Positions 51,861 to 61,140 of a stretch of 64,000 nucleotides of DNA are shown in pieces. The position numbers and the translations under genes are program-made. Within the stretch, counting starts at the first letter, position 1; each line of letters opens with the position of its first letter. The stretch spans positions 1 through 64,000 of the forward strand of contig CAVYXC010000005.1 in assembly GCA_963772515.1 (NCBI GenBank). Direction: 5' to 3'. Below the pieces are notes generated by a model, which had not been told where the DNA came from, made no database searches, and worked only from the letters and a program-made list of their open reading frames with translations. This DNA comes from JAFAHD01 sp963772515 (GTDB lineage Bacteria; Vulcanimicrobiota; Vulcanimicrobiia; Eremiobacterales; Eremiobacteraceae).

Positions 51861-53480
51861 ATGAAGATCCAAGTCCGCGCCGAGAATCCGTTGCGCGTCG
51901 TCGCCGACGCCGTCGCCGTCCCCATCTTCTCCGATGGCGATGTGCCCGACACCGTCAAAGCGCTCGACAAGCCGCTCGGCCACATGCTCAGAGACATGTT
52001 CCGCCGCGGCGAGATCAGGGGCCGTGAGGACGAACTGCACGTAGTGCCGGCGCCCAAGCTCAAGGCCAAGCGGGTGTTCGCGGTCGGCCTCGGCCCCGCG
52101 GCCAATCGCAATGCGGCGTCCATGGCGCGCTTTGCGGGCTCGGCCGTGCGCGCCGCGCAGCGCCGCGGCGTCAAGTCCCTCGCGTTCGTCTTGCCGCAGC
52201 TCCCCGGCGTCGACCCGAGCTCGATCGGCGAGCTGTTCGCCGAGGGCGCGATCATGGCGACCTTCGATCCGGCGCCGTACCGCACCAAGAACGATTCGCC
52301 GCGCACGGACGTGACATCGGTGACGCTGCTCGTGCCGCGTGGCGCCGACGAGCGTGCGATCAAAGCCGGCGTGGCGCGCGGCAGCATCCTTGGCGAAAGC
52401 GCCAACGAAGCGCGCGTGATGGTCAACACGCCCGCCAACGACATGACGCCGACGCACTTGGCCGCGATCGCGAAGGGCTTCGGCAAGGGCCTCGGGCTCA
52501 AGGTCACCGTCCTCGACACAGCGCAGATAAAAAAAATGGGCATGGGATCGTTCTTGTCGGTGGCCGCCGGCAGCGACGAGCCGCCCAAGATCATCGCGCT
52601 TGAATACACGGGCGACAAGAGCTCGAAGACCAAGCTTGGGCTTGTCGGCAAAGGCATCACGTTTGATACCGGCGGCATCTCGCTCAAGCCGGCACAGGAC
52701 ATGGACGCGATGAAGGGCGATATGGCCGGCGGCGCGACCGTGCTCGCTGCGATGGCGGCGATCGCGCGGCTCAAACCGAAGGTCAACGTGGTCGGCATCG
52801 TGGTGGCGACGGAGAACATGCCTTCGGGCAAGGCGACCAAGCCCGGCGACGTCGTGCGCGCCATGAACGGCAAGACGATCGAAGTCATCAACACGGACGC
52901 CGAAGGCCGTCTCGTGCTTGCCGACGGACTCGTCTACGCGCGCAAGCTCGGCGCCACCCATCTGGTCGACATCGCGACGCTGACCGGTGCGGTCGTCGTC
53001 GCGCTCGGCCACACATCGACCGGCGTGATGAGCAACGACCGCGAGTTCGTCGATGCGTTCCATCGCGCGACGCTGCCGTACGGCGAGCGCTACTGGGAGC
53101 TGCCGCTGTTCCCCGAGTACGCCGAACTGATCAAGAGCCCGATCGCCGACATGAAGAACAGCGGCGGACGACAGGCGGGCACGATTTTCGGCGCCATGTT
53201 CCTGAAAGAGTTCGTCGGGGACACGCCCTGGATCCACCTCGACATCGCCGGTACCTCGTGGGCCGATCGCGACTCGGGTGCGCTCGTGAAGGGACCGAGC
53301 GCGGTGGGATTGCGCCCGCTCGTGCGACTGGCCGATCAGCTGGGGGACCATGCCGTGCACGGGCGCGCCGACGACGCGGCCTATCGCCGGCTAGCCGATG
53401 GCTCGGGCGGTAACGCGTCTTTGCATCGCGGAAACGGCAAGTCGAGCGGCCGCGTGCGCACCCGCAGACGGACCCATTAA
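51861..53480 (+). CDS. pepA: Leucyl aminopeptidase (M17 family)
   Basis: 539 residues. The N-terminal domain (residues 1-170) is variable. The C-terminal catalytic domain carries LVGKGITFDTGGISLKPAQDMD, where Lys and Asp bind metal, the signature NTDAEGRL (residues about 351-358) and DIATLTGAVVVALGH. About 40 basic residues after the usual end (RADDAAYRRLADGSGGNASLHRGNGKSSGRVRTRRRTH) are an extra tail, perhaps a binding segment. It removes N-terminal residues from peptides as a Mn/Zn hexamer. A run of eight A (52529-52536) lies in the frame. The start ATG is preceded by CTTATA; no Shine-Dalgarno is obvious. Confidence 0.95.
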   Translation: MKIQVRAENPLRVVADAVAVPIFSDGDVPDTVKALDKPLGHMLRDMFRRGEIRGREDELHVVPAPKLKAKRVFAVGLGPAANRNAASMARFAGSAVRAAQRRGVKSLAFVLPQLPGVDPSSIGELFAEGAIMATFDPAPYRTKNDSPRTDVTSVTLLVPRGADERAIKAGVARGSILGESANEARVMVNTPANDMTPTHLAAIAKGFGKGLGLKVTVLDTAQIKKMGMGSFLSVAAGSDEPPKIIALEYTGDKSSKTKLGLVGKGITFDTGGISLKPAQDMDAMKGDMAGGATVLAAMAAIARLKPKVNVVGIVVATENMPSGKATKPGDVVRAMNGKTIEVINTDAEGRLVLADGLVYARKLGATHLVDIATLTGAVVVALGHTSTGVMSNDREFVDAFHRATLPYGERYWELPLFPEYAELIKSPIADMKNSGGRQAGTIFGAMFLKEFVGDTPWIHLDIAGTSWADRDSGALVKGPSAVGLRPLVRLADQLGDHAVHGRADDAAYRRLADGSGGNASLHRGNGKSSGRVRTRRRTH

Positions 53481-53551
53481 AGGCGCGTTAATACCACGCG
53501 CCCGTCCTAGCTCCTAAACCTGTCCTAAGGAAGCACGCGTAAAATCGCTCT

Positions 53552-56500
53552 ATGGACCGCATGCACGCCGCTTGGCGGCTCTTTGGTGCTGCCACGACCG
53601 CGTTCGCATGCCTGCTCTTCGCGACGGGCGCGCCGCTGCCCGGCTGGGCTGACGAAACCGGCTCCATCACCATCTCGGTCACCGACGCAGCGACGCATGC
53701 ACCGCTCGGGCTCGCGCGCGTGCTGCTCGACGGACCGATCATCACGAGCGAGCTGACGTCACCGGACGGCACGGTGAGGTTCACCGATGTGCCGCCCGGC
53801 ATCTATCGCTCACGCGTCGCAAAATCCGGCTATAACGCCGTCACGTCGGCGCAATTCGAGGTGCTCGAAGGGCACTACATAACCGTCTCGGTGGCGCTGG
53901 CCAAGCCGGCGGTCAAGTCGTTGGGCACGGTGACCGTCCGCTCGACCGCGGTGATCAGCTCGACCACGGTGGACGAGAACAGCGCGGTCCGCAAGCTCTC
54001 AGACACGCTGACCGACGCGCTCGGAAAGCTCTCCGGCGTGACGGTGTCGAGCGATCCGAACGGCGATTCCGACGCGCAGGTGACGGTCTCGCTTGACGGC
54101 CACGATCCCACTCAGACCGGTCTCACGCTCGATGGCATACCGCTCAACGCGCCCGGCGTCGCGGGCGACCTGCGCTCGATCAACACCGATCTGTTCAGCA
54201 GCGCGAGCACCAACTTCGGACCGAGCGCGGGCGCGCTCGGCGGCACCGTGGGTTTCCGTTCGATCGAGCCGACGCTGACCTGGCAAGGCAAGGTGACTGC
54301 ATCGTACGGCACGTTCGGGAATGCGGCCGGCATCTTATCGCTGTCGGGGACGACCGGCAGGATCGGCATCGCGCTGACGGAGTCATCGCGCGGCACCTAC
54401 AGCGCGCTCAACGGCCAGACCTATCTCGATGCGAGCGGCTTGGATTACACGCACGATGGCGCGGCGCTCAATGACGGCACGCTGCTGAAGATCCGCGCGC
54501 CGCTAGGCAGCGCGCAGACGCTGACCGCGACGTATGTCTCGACGTACGGCGACACTGGTTTGATCTGCAACCGCTTCACGGGACCGGTGCCGTGCGGATA
54601 CGGCCCCGACAATTACAGCTATAACCATCTGACCTTCGCCACGCTCACCGATACGGCGCTCGTGGGCGAGGTCGGTCTTCAGTTCGCGCTGTTCGGAACC
54701 GATTCGACCTATAATCGCGATCTGCTCAACCGCTACGTCGCCGGCATCCCCGATCCGTTCGGGACGATCACGGATAACCGCTCGACCGGCGCGTCGCTCA
54801 ACGCGATGCTGCCGTCGCGCGAGCGGCACACGTTGTCCATCCAGGCGACGACGACGCACGCGATGCTCACGACGATGGGCGTCATCTCGTCCACCTCGCC
54901 GTTCTCGAACGCTTCGAGCAGCTCCGATTACAGCACGATCCAGCTTAGCGACAAGATCAATTCGAGCCCCAAGCTGACGCTCGGTGCGCGGCTGGGCATG
55001 AGCTTCTCGCCGCAGACCTCGAACTCGGTCATCGGCGGCGCAAGCGCCACGTGGACGCCCACCTCGTTCAATACGTTCACGGGCAGCATCGATATCGGTG
55101 GCGCAGGAGCGGGCTTGTCGCGCACCACGCCGCTCACCGATCCGGCGGCGCTGCGTTTCGACTGCAATGCGGGCGTCGGCTATGGCAGTGGACCTGGCGA
55201 TCTGCCCGGGCCCACGAGCTCGACTTCGTACAGTCTCACCTACGCGCGGCGCTTAAAGACCGGACAGTTCGCCGTGACGCTGTACCAGCAGCTGCAAGAC
55301 GACGTGCTGCTCAATACCCAAGTGAACGGGTCGGTCTTGCCGCCGGGCTATTTCCCGCCGGGTTACTTCGCGCTCGCGCAAGCGCTCTATCAGTCGAACT
55401 CAGGCTGCGGCGCAACGGGGCCGTTCGGCCCGACCAATCTGTACGTCAGCCAGCCGATCGCCGGAATCCAACGCGTGTACCAAGGCGCGCGCTTCACGGC
55501 CGGTTTCCGCATCGGCCAAGACCTCGTGGCCGAACCGTACTACGATATCACGCAGACGGTCGCGAACTCGGCGAGCCCGCTCATCGACAATCCGTACTCG
55601 TTGACGATCTCGGGCGCGCAGGTGCCCGGCGTGCCGTTGCATCGTGGCGGACTCACGCTCGATTACAAAGCGCCGCGTTCGACGCTTGAATATCTGCTCA
55701 ACGGGAATTTCGTGTCGGGCAATAACTCGAACAACTTGCCGGGCTACGTCACCGCTGATGCGGGCGTCGTCCTCACTTTGGTGCGCGGGTCGCTCACGTT
55801 TGCCGAGACCAACATCTTCAACAAGTATGGCTACGATTTTGCCTCTCCGGTCAACTCCGTGCCGATCGAGACGGTCGGCGGCGTCTTGTTGCCCACCGTG
55901 GCTCGACCGCTCTCCCCGCGGCAGTTCTCGGTTACCTACACCGTCAAACTAGGCAACACGCCGCAGACCAACTTCACGCCGGCGTTGCTCGCGCAGACCG
56001 ATACGTCAGGCGGCACGCGACGCGGCGGAGGCTTCGGACCAGGCGGCGGGGGCGGCCCGGGCGGTGGTCTCGCGTCACTCGCGGCTCTACCCACCTCCGC
56101 GCCTGCCAATCCGCTGGATCCGGATACCTCGCGACAGTCTTGCACGTCCGACAACGCAAAGGCCGTGAAGCCGTTGCTCGACCAGATCAAGGCCTATGTC
56201 GCTGCGGTTGACGCCTCGAAGACCGGGACCGGGTACCCGGACGCGGCGCCCGCTGCCGCACCCGCGGTCGACGGCATGAACGTCGCCTATCACAAGACTG
56301 CGACGTCATACGCGCTGACTTTCACCCAGACGAAGGCCGGCTCGATCCGCAGCTTCATCTCGTGCGCGCCGTTGCACGTCGGATCCGTCGACGACGCCAA
56401 GGCGCTCAATCTCTACATCCCGCCGACGAGCGCCTTCAATCGCTTCCCGCTCGCGTATGCGCCGGAGGCCGGCCTATATTTCGTTCGCCAACCGCAGCAA

Positions 56501-56923
56501 GCGGGCCAAGAGCAGTTCCGCCTTTACCAGCTTCCGACAACGCCGCCGAGTGCGCCGTTTGCGCTCGCTTCATCATCGACATGCACGGATGAGCTGAAGC
56601 CGACTGCGACGTCGCTGCTCGGCGCGCTGCAGACGTATTTCGCGACATTCGATCCGAACAGTCCGCCGCCGACGCCGCCGCCGGGCTGGACAGTCACGCT
56701 TCACAAAGCGGCCGGCGGCTATTGGACTGAGCTGCAGCTGGATGACATCTCGCGCGTCCCGGCGGTGCTCAACTGCGGGCACGTCGCGACGGGAACGCCC
56801 GACCAGATCAAGGCGAAGAAACTCGACTACGCGCGGCCGCCGTCGCTCAACTACAGCCCGTCGCTCGGTTTATACCTGGTGCGTCCTCCCCCGGGCCCGA
56901 CGCCGCAGCCGCAGCACAATTAG
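53552..56923 (+). CDS. TonB-dependent-receptor-like protein with duplicated C-terminal module
   Basis: 1123 residues. A signal peptide (to about residue 34) precedes a carboxypeptidase-regulatory-like domain (35-120, SITISVTDAATHAPLGLARVLLDG). A plug-like domain (125-240, LTDALGKLSGVTVSSDPNGDSDAQVTVSLDG) and a long barrel (to about 802, ending PRQFSVTYTVKLG) follow. Beyond it come a Gly-rich linker (818-842) and two similar modules at about 857-973 and 1008-1105, each closing with LAYAPEAGLYFVRQP or LNYSPSLGLYLVRPP. TonB receptors normally end with the last barrel strand, so this tail is unusual. Transport of a ligand across the outer membrane is likely; the ligand is unknown. Confidence 0.87.
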   Translation: MDRMHAAWRLFGAATTAFACLLFATGAPLPGWADETGSITISVTDAATHAPLGLARVLLDGPIITSELTSPDGTVRFTDVPPGIYRSRVAKSGYNAVTSAQFEVLEGHYITVSVALAKPAVKSLGTVTVRSTAVISSTTVDENSAVRKLSDTLTDALGKLSGVTVSSDPNGDSDAQVTVSLDGHDPTQTGLTLDGIPLNAPGVAGDLRSINTDLFSSASTNFGPSAGALGGTVGFRSIEPTLTWQGKVTASYGTFGNAAGILSLSGTTGRIGIALTESSRGTYSALNGQTYLDASGLDYTHDGAALNDGTLLKIRAPLGSAQTLTATYVSTYGDTGLICNRFTGPVPCGYGPDNYSYNHLTFATLTDTALVGEVGLQFALFGTDSTYNRDLLNRYVAGIPDPFGTITDNRSTGASLNAMLPSRERHTLSIQATTTHAMLTTMGVISSTSPFSNASSSSDYSTIQLSDKINSSPKLTLGARLGMSFSPQTSNSVIGGASATWTPTSFNTFTGSIDIGGAGAGLSRTTPLTDPAALRFDCNAGVGYGSGPGDLPGPTSSTSYSLTYARRLKTGQFAVTLYQQLQDDVLLNTQVNGSVLPPGYFPPGYFALAQALYQSNSGCGATGPFGPTNLYVSQPIAGIQRVYQGARFTAGFRIGQDLVAEPYYDITQTVANSASPLIDNPYSLTISGAQVPGVPLHRGGLTLDYKAPRSTLEYLLNGNFVSGNNSNNLPGYVTADAGVVLTLVRGSLTFAETNIFNKYGYDFASPVNSVPIETVGGVLLPTVARPLSPRQFSVTYTVKLGNTPQTNFTPALLAQTDTSGGTRRGGGFGPGGGGGPGGGLASLAALPTSAPANPLDPDTSRQSCTSDNAKAVKPLLDQIKAYVAAVDASKTGTGYPDAAPAAAPAVDGMNVAYHKTATSYALTFTQTKAGSIRSFISCAPLHVGSVDDAKALNLYIPPTSAFNRFPLAYAPEAGLYFVRQPQQAGQEQFRLYQLPTTPPSAPFALASSSTCTDELKPTATSLLGALQTYFATFDPNSPPPTPPPGWTVTLHKAAGGYWTELQLDDISRVPAVLNCGHVATGTPDQIKAKKLDYARPPSLNYSPSLGLYLVRPPPGPTPQPQHN

Positions 56924-56932
56924 AGATTGCTG

Positions 56933-57178
56933 TCATCCAGCCGCGTCTTTGACATACTCTTCTGCGCACATCAACGACAGACGCGCCTCGCACAGGGCTT
57001 GCCGGTACTCAAGCCGCTCGAGAACACCTAGGCTGGGCGCAGCGAGGACCATTTCCAGTTGGAGCATGCGCTCCAAGGTACGCGCGTAGCGCTCCCAGTG
57101 CCCAGCCTTTAAGTCTGACTCAAACGAAGAGATCGTCCGCGCCGCCACGAGCGGCCCTAGTGGACTTCGATTGCCCAT
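56933..57178 (-). CDS. Small hypothetical protein
   Basis: An 81-residue frame starting inside the end of the NHL lipoprotein gene (22-bp overlap) and ending 9 bp from the convergent TonB-receptor-like gene. The last two thirds are helical with regular Leu and Glu spacing (RTLERMLQLEMVLAAPSLGVLERLEYRQALCEARLSLMCAEEY), more like a protein than a shadow frame. No domain is recognisable. It may be translated with the lipoprotein gene. Moderate doubt. Confidence 0.42.
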   Translation of the reverse strand: MGNRSPLGPLVAARTISSFESDLKAGHWERYARTLERMLQLEMVLAAPSLGVLERLEYRQALCEARLSLMCAEEYVKDAAG

Positions 57179-58161
57179 GGTCCCTGCAATCCAGTGTTAC
57201 TTCCACTGATCGCGCGTGCAGGCGCGACATTGCCATTCGCCGTGCTCGGGAAGACAGTGATAGTATCGTTACCGAAGTTGCTGACATAGGCGCTGTTAGC
57301 GCTATCATTCGCGATGCCATACGGTTGAGAGAGCAATGTATTTGCTCCGCTTACCACGGCTGACGGCGTCACGTTGCCCGTGGCGTCGTCGGGATATGTC
57401 GTAAGCGTGTTCGACCCATCGTTGACCACCCAGACGTTGTTCTTGGTGTCGGTCATGGTACCAAGCGGGCCATCGAGCTGAGTGTTCGATCCGCTGATCG
57501 TATCAACGGGGGTCGCCGGTCCAGAAGCGCCCGGAGCATACGCGACGATCTTTGAGTTCGGTGGCATGCTTTCGTCTGATACCCACAGCTCGCCGTCAGA
57601 ATCGTATTGGACCGAGTCGGCGTGCGCGAGTCCGGCGGCCGATACGTCGATCGTCCGAATAGGCGCTGCGGCTCCAGTCGCTCCTTGAGCGAACACTTTT
57701 ACTAGGGTTTGAAAATAATCGCTGACAGTCACATTTCCAGCGCTATCAATCGCTACACCGACCGGGCCTGTGAATCCAGTGATCGTCCGAATCGGCGCGA
57801 CGTTTCCGGAGGCGCCCGGCGCGAATTCCAAGACGGCCTTCGCCCCCCAATCGGCGACGTACATGACCCCCGCGTTGTCAAACGCGAGGCCTTCCGGGCA
57901 CGAAAGAAGCGTGTTGGAGCCAGCGATGGTCGCGGTGGGAGCGACGTTACCAGTGGCCAAGGCGGGATATTCGGTGATCGATGCACCTTTGCAGTTCCCG
58001 ACGTAGACCTTCTGCGACGCCACTGGAGGGGGAGACGGCGGAAGCACAGGCGCGACTCCTACGCGGGGCGGCTGAGCTGGAAGAGGCGGCCCACCCACGG
58101 CGCCGCAGCCGGCCAGGACAAAAGCGAGCGCGATGACGCCGATGCTGATTGGTCTGGACAT
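57157..58161 (-). CDS. NHL-type beta-propeller lipoprotein
   Basis: 334 residues. FVLAGCG is a clear lipobox, so the mature protein is lipid-anchored with Cys18 at its end. A Pro-rich linker (PPLPAQPPRVGVAPVLPPSPPP) follows. The rest is propeller-like repeats of the form SGNVAPIRTITGF, GPVGVAIDSAGNVTVSDY, VKVFAQGATG; five or six copies are seen. It is a paralogue of the exported protein at 31326-32408. It is probably a surface or periplasmic binding protein of unknown role. Confidence 0.85.
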   Translation of the reverse strand: MSRPISIGVIALAFVLAGCGAVGGPPLPAQPPRVGVAPVLPPSPPPVASQKVYVGNCKGASITEYPALATGNVAPTATIAGSNTLLSCPEGLAFDNAGVMYVADWGAKAVLEFAPGASGNVAPIRTITGFTGPVGVAIDSAGNVTVSDYFQTLVKVFAQGATGAAAPIRTIDVSAAGLAHADSVQYDSDGELWVSDESMPPNSKIVAYAPGASGPATPVDTISGSNTQLDGPLGTMTDTKNNVWVVNDGSNTLTTYPDDATGNVTPSAVVSGANTLLSQPYGIANDSANSAYVSNFGNDTITVFPSTANGNVAPARAISGSNTGLQGPWAIEVH

Positions 58162-58399
58162 GACACACCTTTCGTACGCGCATTACATCCCCTGATAATC
58201 GCGCGTAACGTACCCTTACACCGTCCTCCTCTGGCGTGACGAAGGTGAGTGGTTTCTGTGAGTATTTTGTCCAGTGCAACCTGTCATGGTTTGCGAGGCA
58301 CGCTCGTCGAGTGAGCCCCGTCACACTTAGGCTGAGACCTTTAGCTCACAATGACCGATCGATGATCGACTCGCATGAAAGGGCTCGGGCCGTTGATCT

Positions 58400-59428
58400 T
58401 CAGCTCTTCGACTCGGTGGCTGGTGCTTCGACGTGTCCGCCGAATTCGAAGCGCATTGCCGAGAGCAGTTTGTTCTGGAATTCGGCGTTGCCACGCGAGT
58501 CGAAACGCTGGAAGAGCGCCGCGGTCAGCACCGGCGCAGGCACGCCTTCGTCGACCGCAGCCTTGATCGTCCAGCGACCCTCGCCTGAATCGGACACTCG
58601 GCCCGCGAACGCTGCGAGCTTCGGGTCCTTCACCAGTGCTTGCGCGGTGAGATCGAGCAGCCACGAAGCGACGACGCTCCCGCGCCGCCACACCTCTGCG
58701 ATCTCGCCGAGATCCAGATCGTATTGGTAGTCTTGGGGATCGCGCAGCGGCGTGGTCTCCGCGTCCGCGGTTTGCGTCTGTTTGCCGATATCGGCCGCCT
58801 GCAGCACGCCGAAGCCTTCCGCGTAGGAGGCCATGATGCCATACTCGATGCCGTTATGCACCATCTTGACGAAGTGCCCGGCGCCGTTGGGACCGCAATG
58901 CAGATAGCCTTCTTCTGCGGTGCCGCGCCCTTTGGGCCGGCCTGGCGTGCGGGGAATCTCGCCAACGCCCGGCGCCAGCGCCTTGAAGATCGGATCGAGG
59001 TGGCGCACGGTCGCATCGGAACCGCCGATCATCATGCAATAACCGCGCTCGAGTCCCCACACGCCGCCGCTCGTGCCGACGTCGACGTACTCGATGCCCT
59101 TAGCGCGCGCCTCGCCGGCGCGGCGGATGTCGTCGATGTAGTACGAGTTGCCGCCGTCGATGAGGATGTCACCGGGCTCCAGGACCGGCATCAAGGCCGC
59201 GAGGCTCGCGTCAACGACCGCCGCCGGCACCATCAACCAGACGGCGCGGGGCTTCGACAGTGCGCGCGCCATGTCGGCAAGCGTGGCTACGCCGGTCGCG
59301 CCCTCAGAAGCCAGCGCCTTAACCGCATCTTGATTGCGGTCGTAGGCGACGCATTCGTGCTTGTGGCGCATCAGGCGACGCACCATGTTCGCACCCATGC
59401 GGCCAAGGCCGATCATTCCGAGCTGCAT
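58400..59428 (-). CDS. gnd: 6-phosphogluconate dehydrogenase, short decarboxylating type
   Basis: 342 residues from ATG 59428 (GGGAGAG upstream), far shorter than the 470-residue classical form. GMIGLGRMGANMVRRLMRH is the nucleotide-binding motif, DILIDGGNSYYIDDIRRAGEA the substrate signature, CMMIGG the next and CGPNGAGHFVKMVHNGIEYGIMASYAEG carries the catalytic Lys (in HFVKMVHNG) and Asn. The short form is often NAD-dependent. It oxidises 6-phosphogluconate to ribulose-5-phosphate in the pentose phosphate pathway. It is not near a zwf gene here. Confidence 0.93.
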   Translation of the reverse strand: MQLGMIGLGRMGANMVRRLMRHKHECVAYDRNQDAVKALASEGATGVATLADMARALSKPRAVWLMVPAAVVDASLAALMPVLEPGDILIDGGNSYYIDDIRRAGEARAKGIEYVDVGTSGGVWGLERGYCMMIGGSDATVRHLDPIFKALAPGVGEIPRTPGRPKGRGTAEEGYLHCGPNGAGHFVKMVHNGIEYGIMASYAEGFGVLQAADIGKQTQTADAETTPLRDPQDYQYDLDLGEIAEVWRRGSVVASWLLDLTAQALVKDPKLAAFAGRVSDSGEGRWTIKAAVDEGVPAPVLTAALFQRFDSRGNAEFQNKLLSAMRFEFGGHVEAPATESKS

Positions 59429-59498
59429 ACGGTTACTCTCCCAGGCTGATGTGACGCGAGGCGTCCGGCAGATTTGCCGCGCTCGCAGCGGATGCCCT

Positions 59499-59972
59499 CT
59501 AAGGTTTGGCCGCGAACAGCCGCGGATCGAATTCGATGGGCAGGGGCGTGCCGATTTTGATGCGCTTGAAATCGGCATGCGCCGGGTTAAGGATGTAATT
59601 GCTCTCTTGGGGCACCACGGCCGAAGGCACGCGCAGGACCGCCGACCGCCCCTTCGCCACCCACGCGTCGCCTAACGCTTGCAGCGCTTCGAGCGGCGGT
59701 TCGTACCGTCGCCAGTTCTTTGGCAATGCGCTTGCATCCAGATCTTCGATCCGTACGCCATCGGGGATGTCAGCGAAGATCGCAAACACGTGGCGTGGTG
59801 CAGCCAGCGCGTTGGCATGTACGAGATACTCGAGCTGCGCAAGCGCCAGCGTGGCGCTCACGTACACTACCCGCACGCCGGGGCTGTTCCAGCGCCCGCC
59901 GGCAAGCCGGGAGCCCTCGCCGGTAAACGCATCTGGCAGCCGCCGCTTGCGGACCAGCCGCCAGACGCGCAC
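59499..59972 (-). CDS. RES-family toxin (NAD phosphorylase type)
   Basis: 157 residues, GTG start overlapping the antitoxin stop by one base (TAGTG). The RES-domain residues are visible: GSRLAGGRWNSPG, then LAQLEYLVH with a Glu, and VPQESNYILNPAH with a Ser. RES toxins degrade NAD+ and stop growth when not bound by the cognate antitoxin. Adjacent gene order (antitoxin first) and overlap fit a type II pair. Confidence 0.9.
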   Translation of the reverse strand: MRVWRLVRKRRLPDAFTGEGSRLAGGRWNSPGVRVVYVSATLALAQLEYLVHANALAAPRHVFAIFADIPDGVRIEDLDASALPKNWRRYEPPLEALQALGDAWVAKGRSAVLRVPSAVVPQESNYILNPAHADFKRIKIGTPLPIEFDPRLFAAKP

Positions 59973-60382
59973 TAGCTGATGCCGCCGTAGTCCAATCGCG
60001 TGAGGATCTGCTCGAGCCGGCGCACGCCGGCGTCGGTGTCCAAGAAATCGACTGGTGCCTTGCCGCCGAGCGCGACGATGGGATCGTGCAGCCAGCTGAT
60101 CGTGGTCTTGCGGTTCTCGAACACGTCGTGTGCGAGGCCGAGCACGCGCGCGAGCCGGACCGCGCGGTCCGATTCGACCGGACCGAGCCGGGCTTTGGCG
60201 CGCTGGCGTGCCAATGTGCGCGTCGATATGCCGAGTGCCGCTGCTAACTGCTCGGGCGTGAGGCCGCCGAGCTCGGCGAGCCGGTCGGCGATCTTGGTCG
60301 GCAGCCCGCTGCGGGTGACGTCGATCAGGTCGCGCGCGCGGGTTGGGAAGCCCAGCGTCTTCGCGATGCTAGCGGTGCTCAC
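59972..60382 (-). CDS. Xre/MbcA/ParS-type antitoxin
   Basis: 136 residues from GTG 60382. An N-terminal helix-turn-helix (LGGLTPEQLAAALGISTRTLARQRAKA) is followed by a DUF2384 toxin-binding part (VLGLAHDVFENRKTTISWLHDPIVALGGKAPVDFLDTDAGVRRLEQIL). This is the usual RES partner. An imperfect inverted repeat just upstream (60403-60433) may be its own operator, as antitoxins of this class repress their operon. Confidence 0.92.
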   Translation of the reverse strand: MSTASIAKTLGFPTRARDLIDVTRSGLPTKIADRLAELGGLTPEQLAAALGISTRTLARQRAKARLGPVESDRAVRLARVLGLAHDVFENRKTTISWLHDPIVALGGKAPVDFLDTDAGVRRLEQILTRLDYGGIS

Positions 60383-60402
60383 GGCATCGGGTCCATTGTG
60401 TC

Positions 60403-60433
60403 GACAAGTGTCATAGTTCTAGAGACATTTGTC
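60403..60433 (-). promoter_or_regulatory. Putative autoregulation operator of the RES/Xre pair
   Basis: GACAAGTGTC (60403-60412) and GACATTTGTC (60424-60433) are inverted repeats with one mismatch around 11 nt. They lie 20 to 51 bp upstream of the antitoxin GTG, a usual place for an Xre operator. Binding is inference. Confidence 0.45.
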
Positions 60434-60453
60434 AGAGACCGGTTCAGCCCCTG

Positions 60454-61140
60454 CTAGCGGAACCGGTAGAGGCTGACCAGCTTGGAGATGATCACCGCCA
60501 CGAAGAACACGCCGACGATGACTTCGAGGATGACCATCGACCGCACCGCCGGCGCGATCGGAAGGATGTCGCCGTATCCCAAAGTGGAGAGCGTCGTGAA
60601 GCTGAAGTAGACGAAATCCGGCCAGGCCTTGAGCGCTGCCCCGCTCGTCGTCGCGAAGGCGGACGCTGATATGCCCCATGCCGCGTAATACGCGAAAGAC
60701 CACGTCAGCCCGATGAGCAGGTAGACGCACGCGGCGCCGTAGAGAGAATCCTCGGTGACTGTCTGCGCGCGGACAGTGCGTTGGAACACGCGGACAAGCG
60801 TCAAGATGAAGAACGCTGAGTTGAAGGCCAGCAGCGCGTGCAGCGCAGGATGGCCCGGGTTGATTAAGTCGGCGATGTCCGCCGCGATCGCGAAGGCGCC
60901 AAATGCGATGGCAAGCGCGCGCACCCGTGGATTTCTCCACATGGCCCACACGGCGATGATGATCACGACGACTTCGAGCGCGAGCCCGGGTAGACCGCCG
61001 GCGAAATCGTGCACCACTAGCGGCGCGGCCAAGACCAGCGCGAGCAGCGCAAAAAAAAGATAGCGGTACGAGTGCGGTGGTGAAGTATCCGCTCTGTTTT
61101 CCGCATCTGGTAGCGACGGGTCTACCAGCTGCGGCTTCAG
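60454..61140 (-). CDS. Two-pore-helix type potassium channel-like protein
   Basis: About 228 residues with an N-terminal soluble stretch, several transmembrane helices and a pore. FVYFSFTTLSTLGYGDILP contains the selectivity filter TLGYGD of potassium channels, followed by the inner helix MVILEVIVGVFFVAVIISKLVSLYRFR. Up to five helices precede the pore, including a pair VVVIIIAVWAMW and FGAFAIAADIADLI. No in-frame ATG, GTG or TTG lies after the purF end, so I use CTG 61140, which overlaps the purF stop as CTGA with AAAAGG upstream. The frame is open into purF. Likely inner-membrane ion flux. Confidence 0.8.
   Translation of the reverse strand: MKPQLVDPSLPDAENRADTSPPHSYRYLFFALLALVLAAPLVVHDFAGGLPGLALEVVVIIIAVWAMWRNPRVRALAIAFGAFAIAADIADLINPGHPALHALLAFNSAFFILTLVRVFQRTVRAQTVTEDSLYGAACVYLLIGLTWSFAYYAAWGISASAFATTSGAALKAWPDFVYFSFTTLSTLGYGDILPIAPAVRSMVILEVIVGVFFVAVIISKLVSLYRFR

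Noticed and set aside
51753..53360. Long antisense frame opposite pepA
   Set aside because: High GC with biased codons opens long antisense frames; the sequence is Arg/His/Asp-rich with no domain, and the opposite strand encodes a clear leucyl aminopeptidase.
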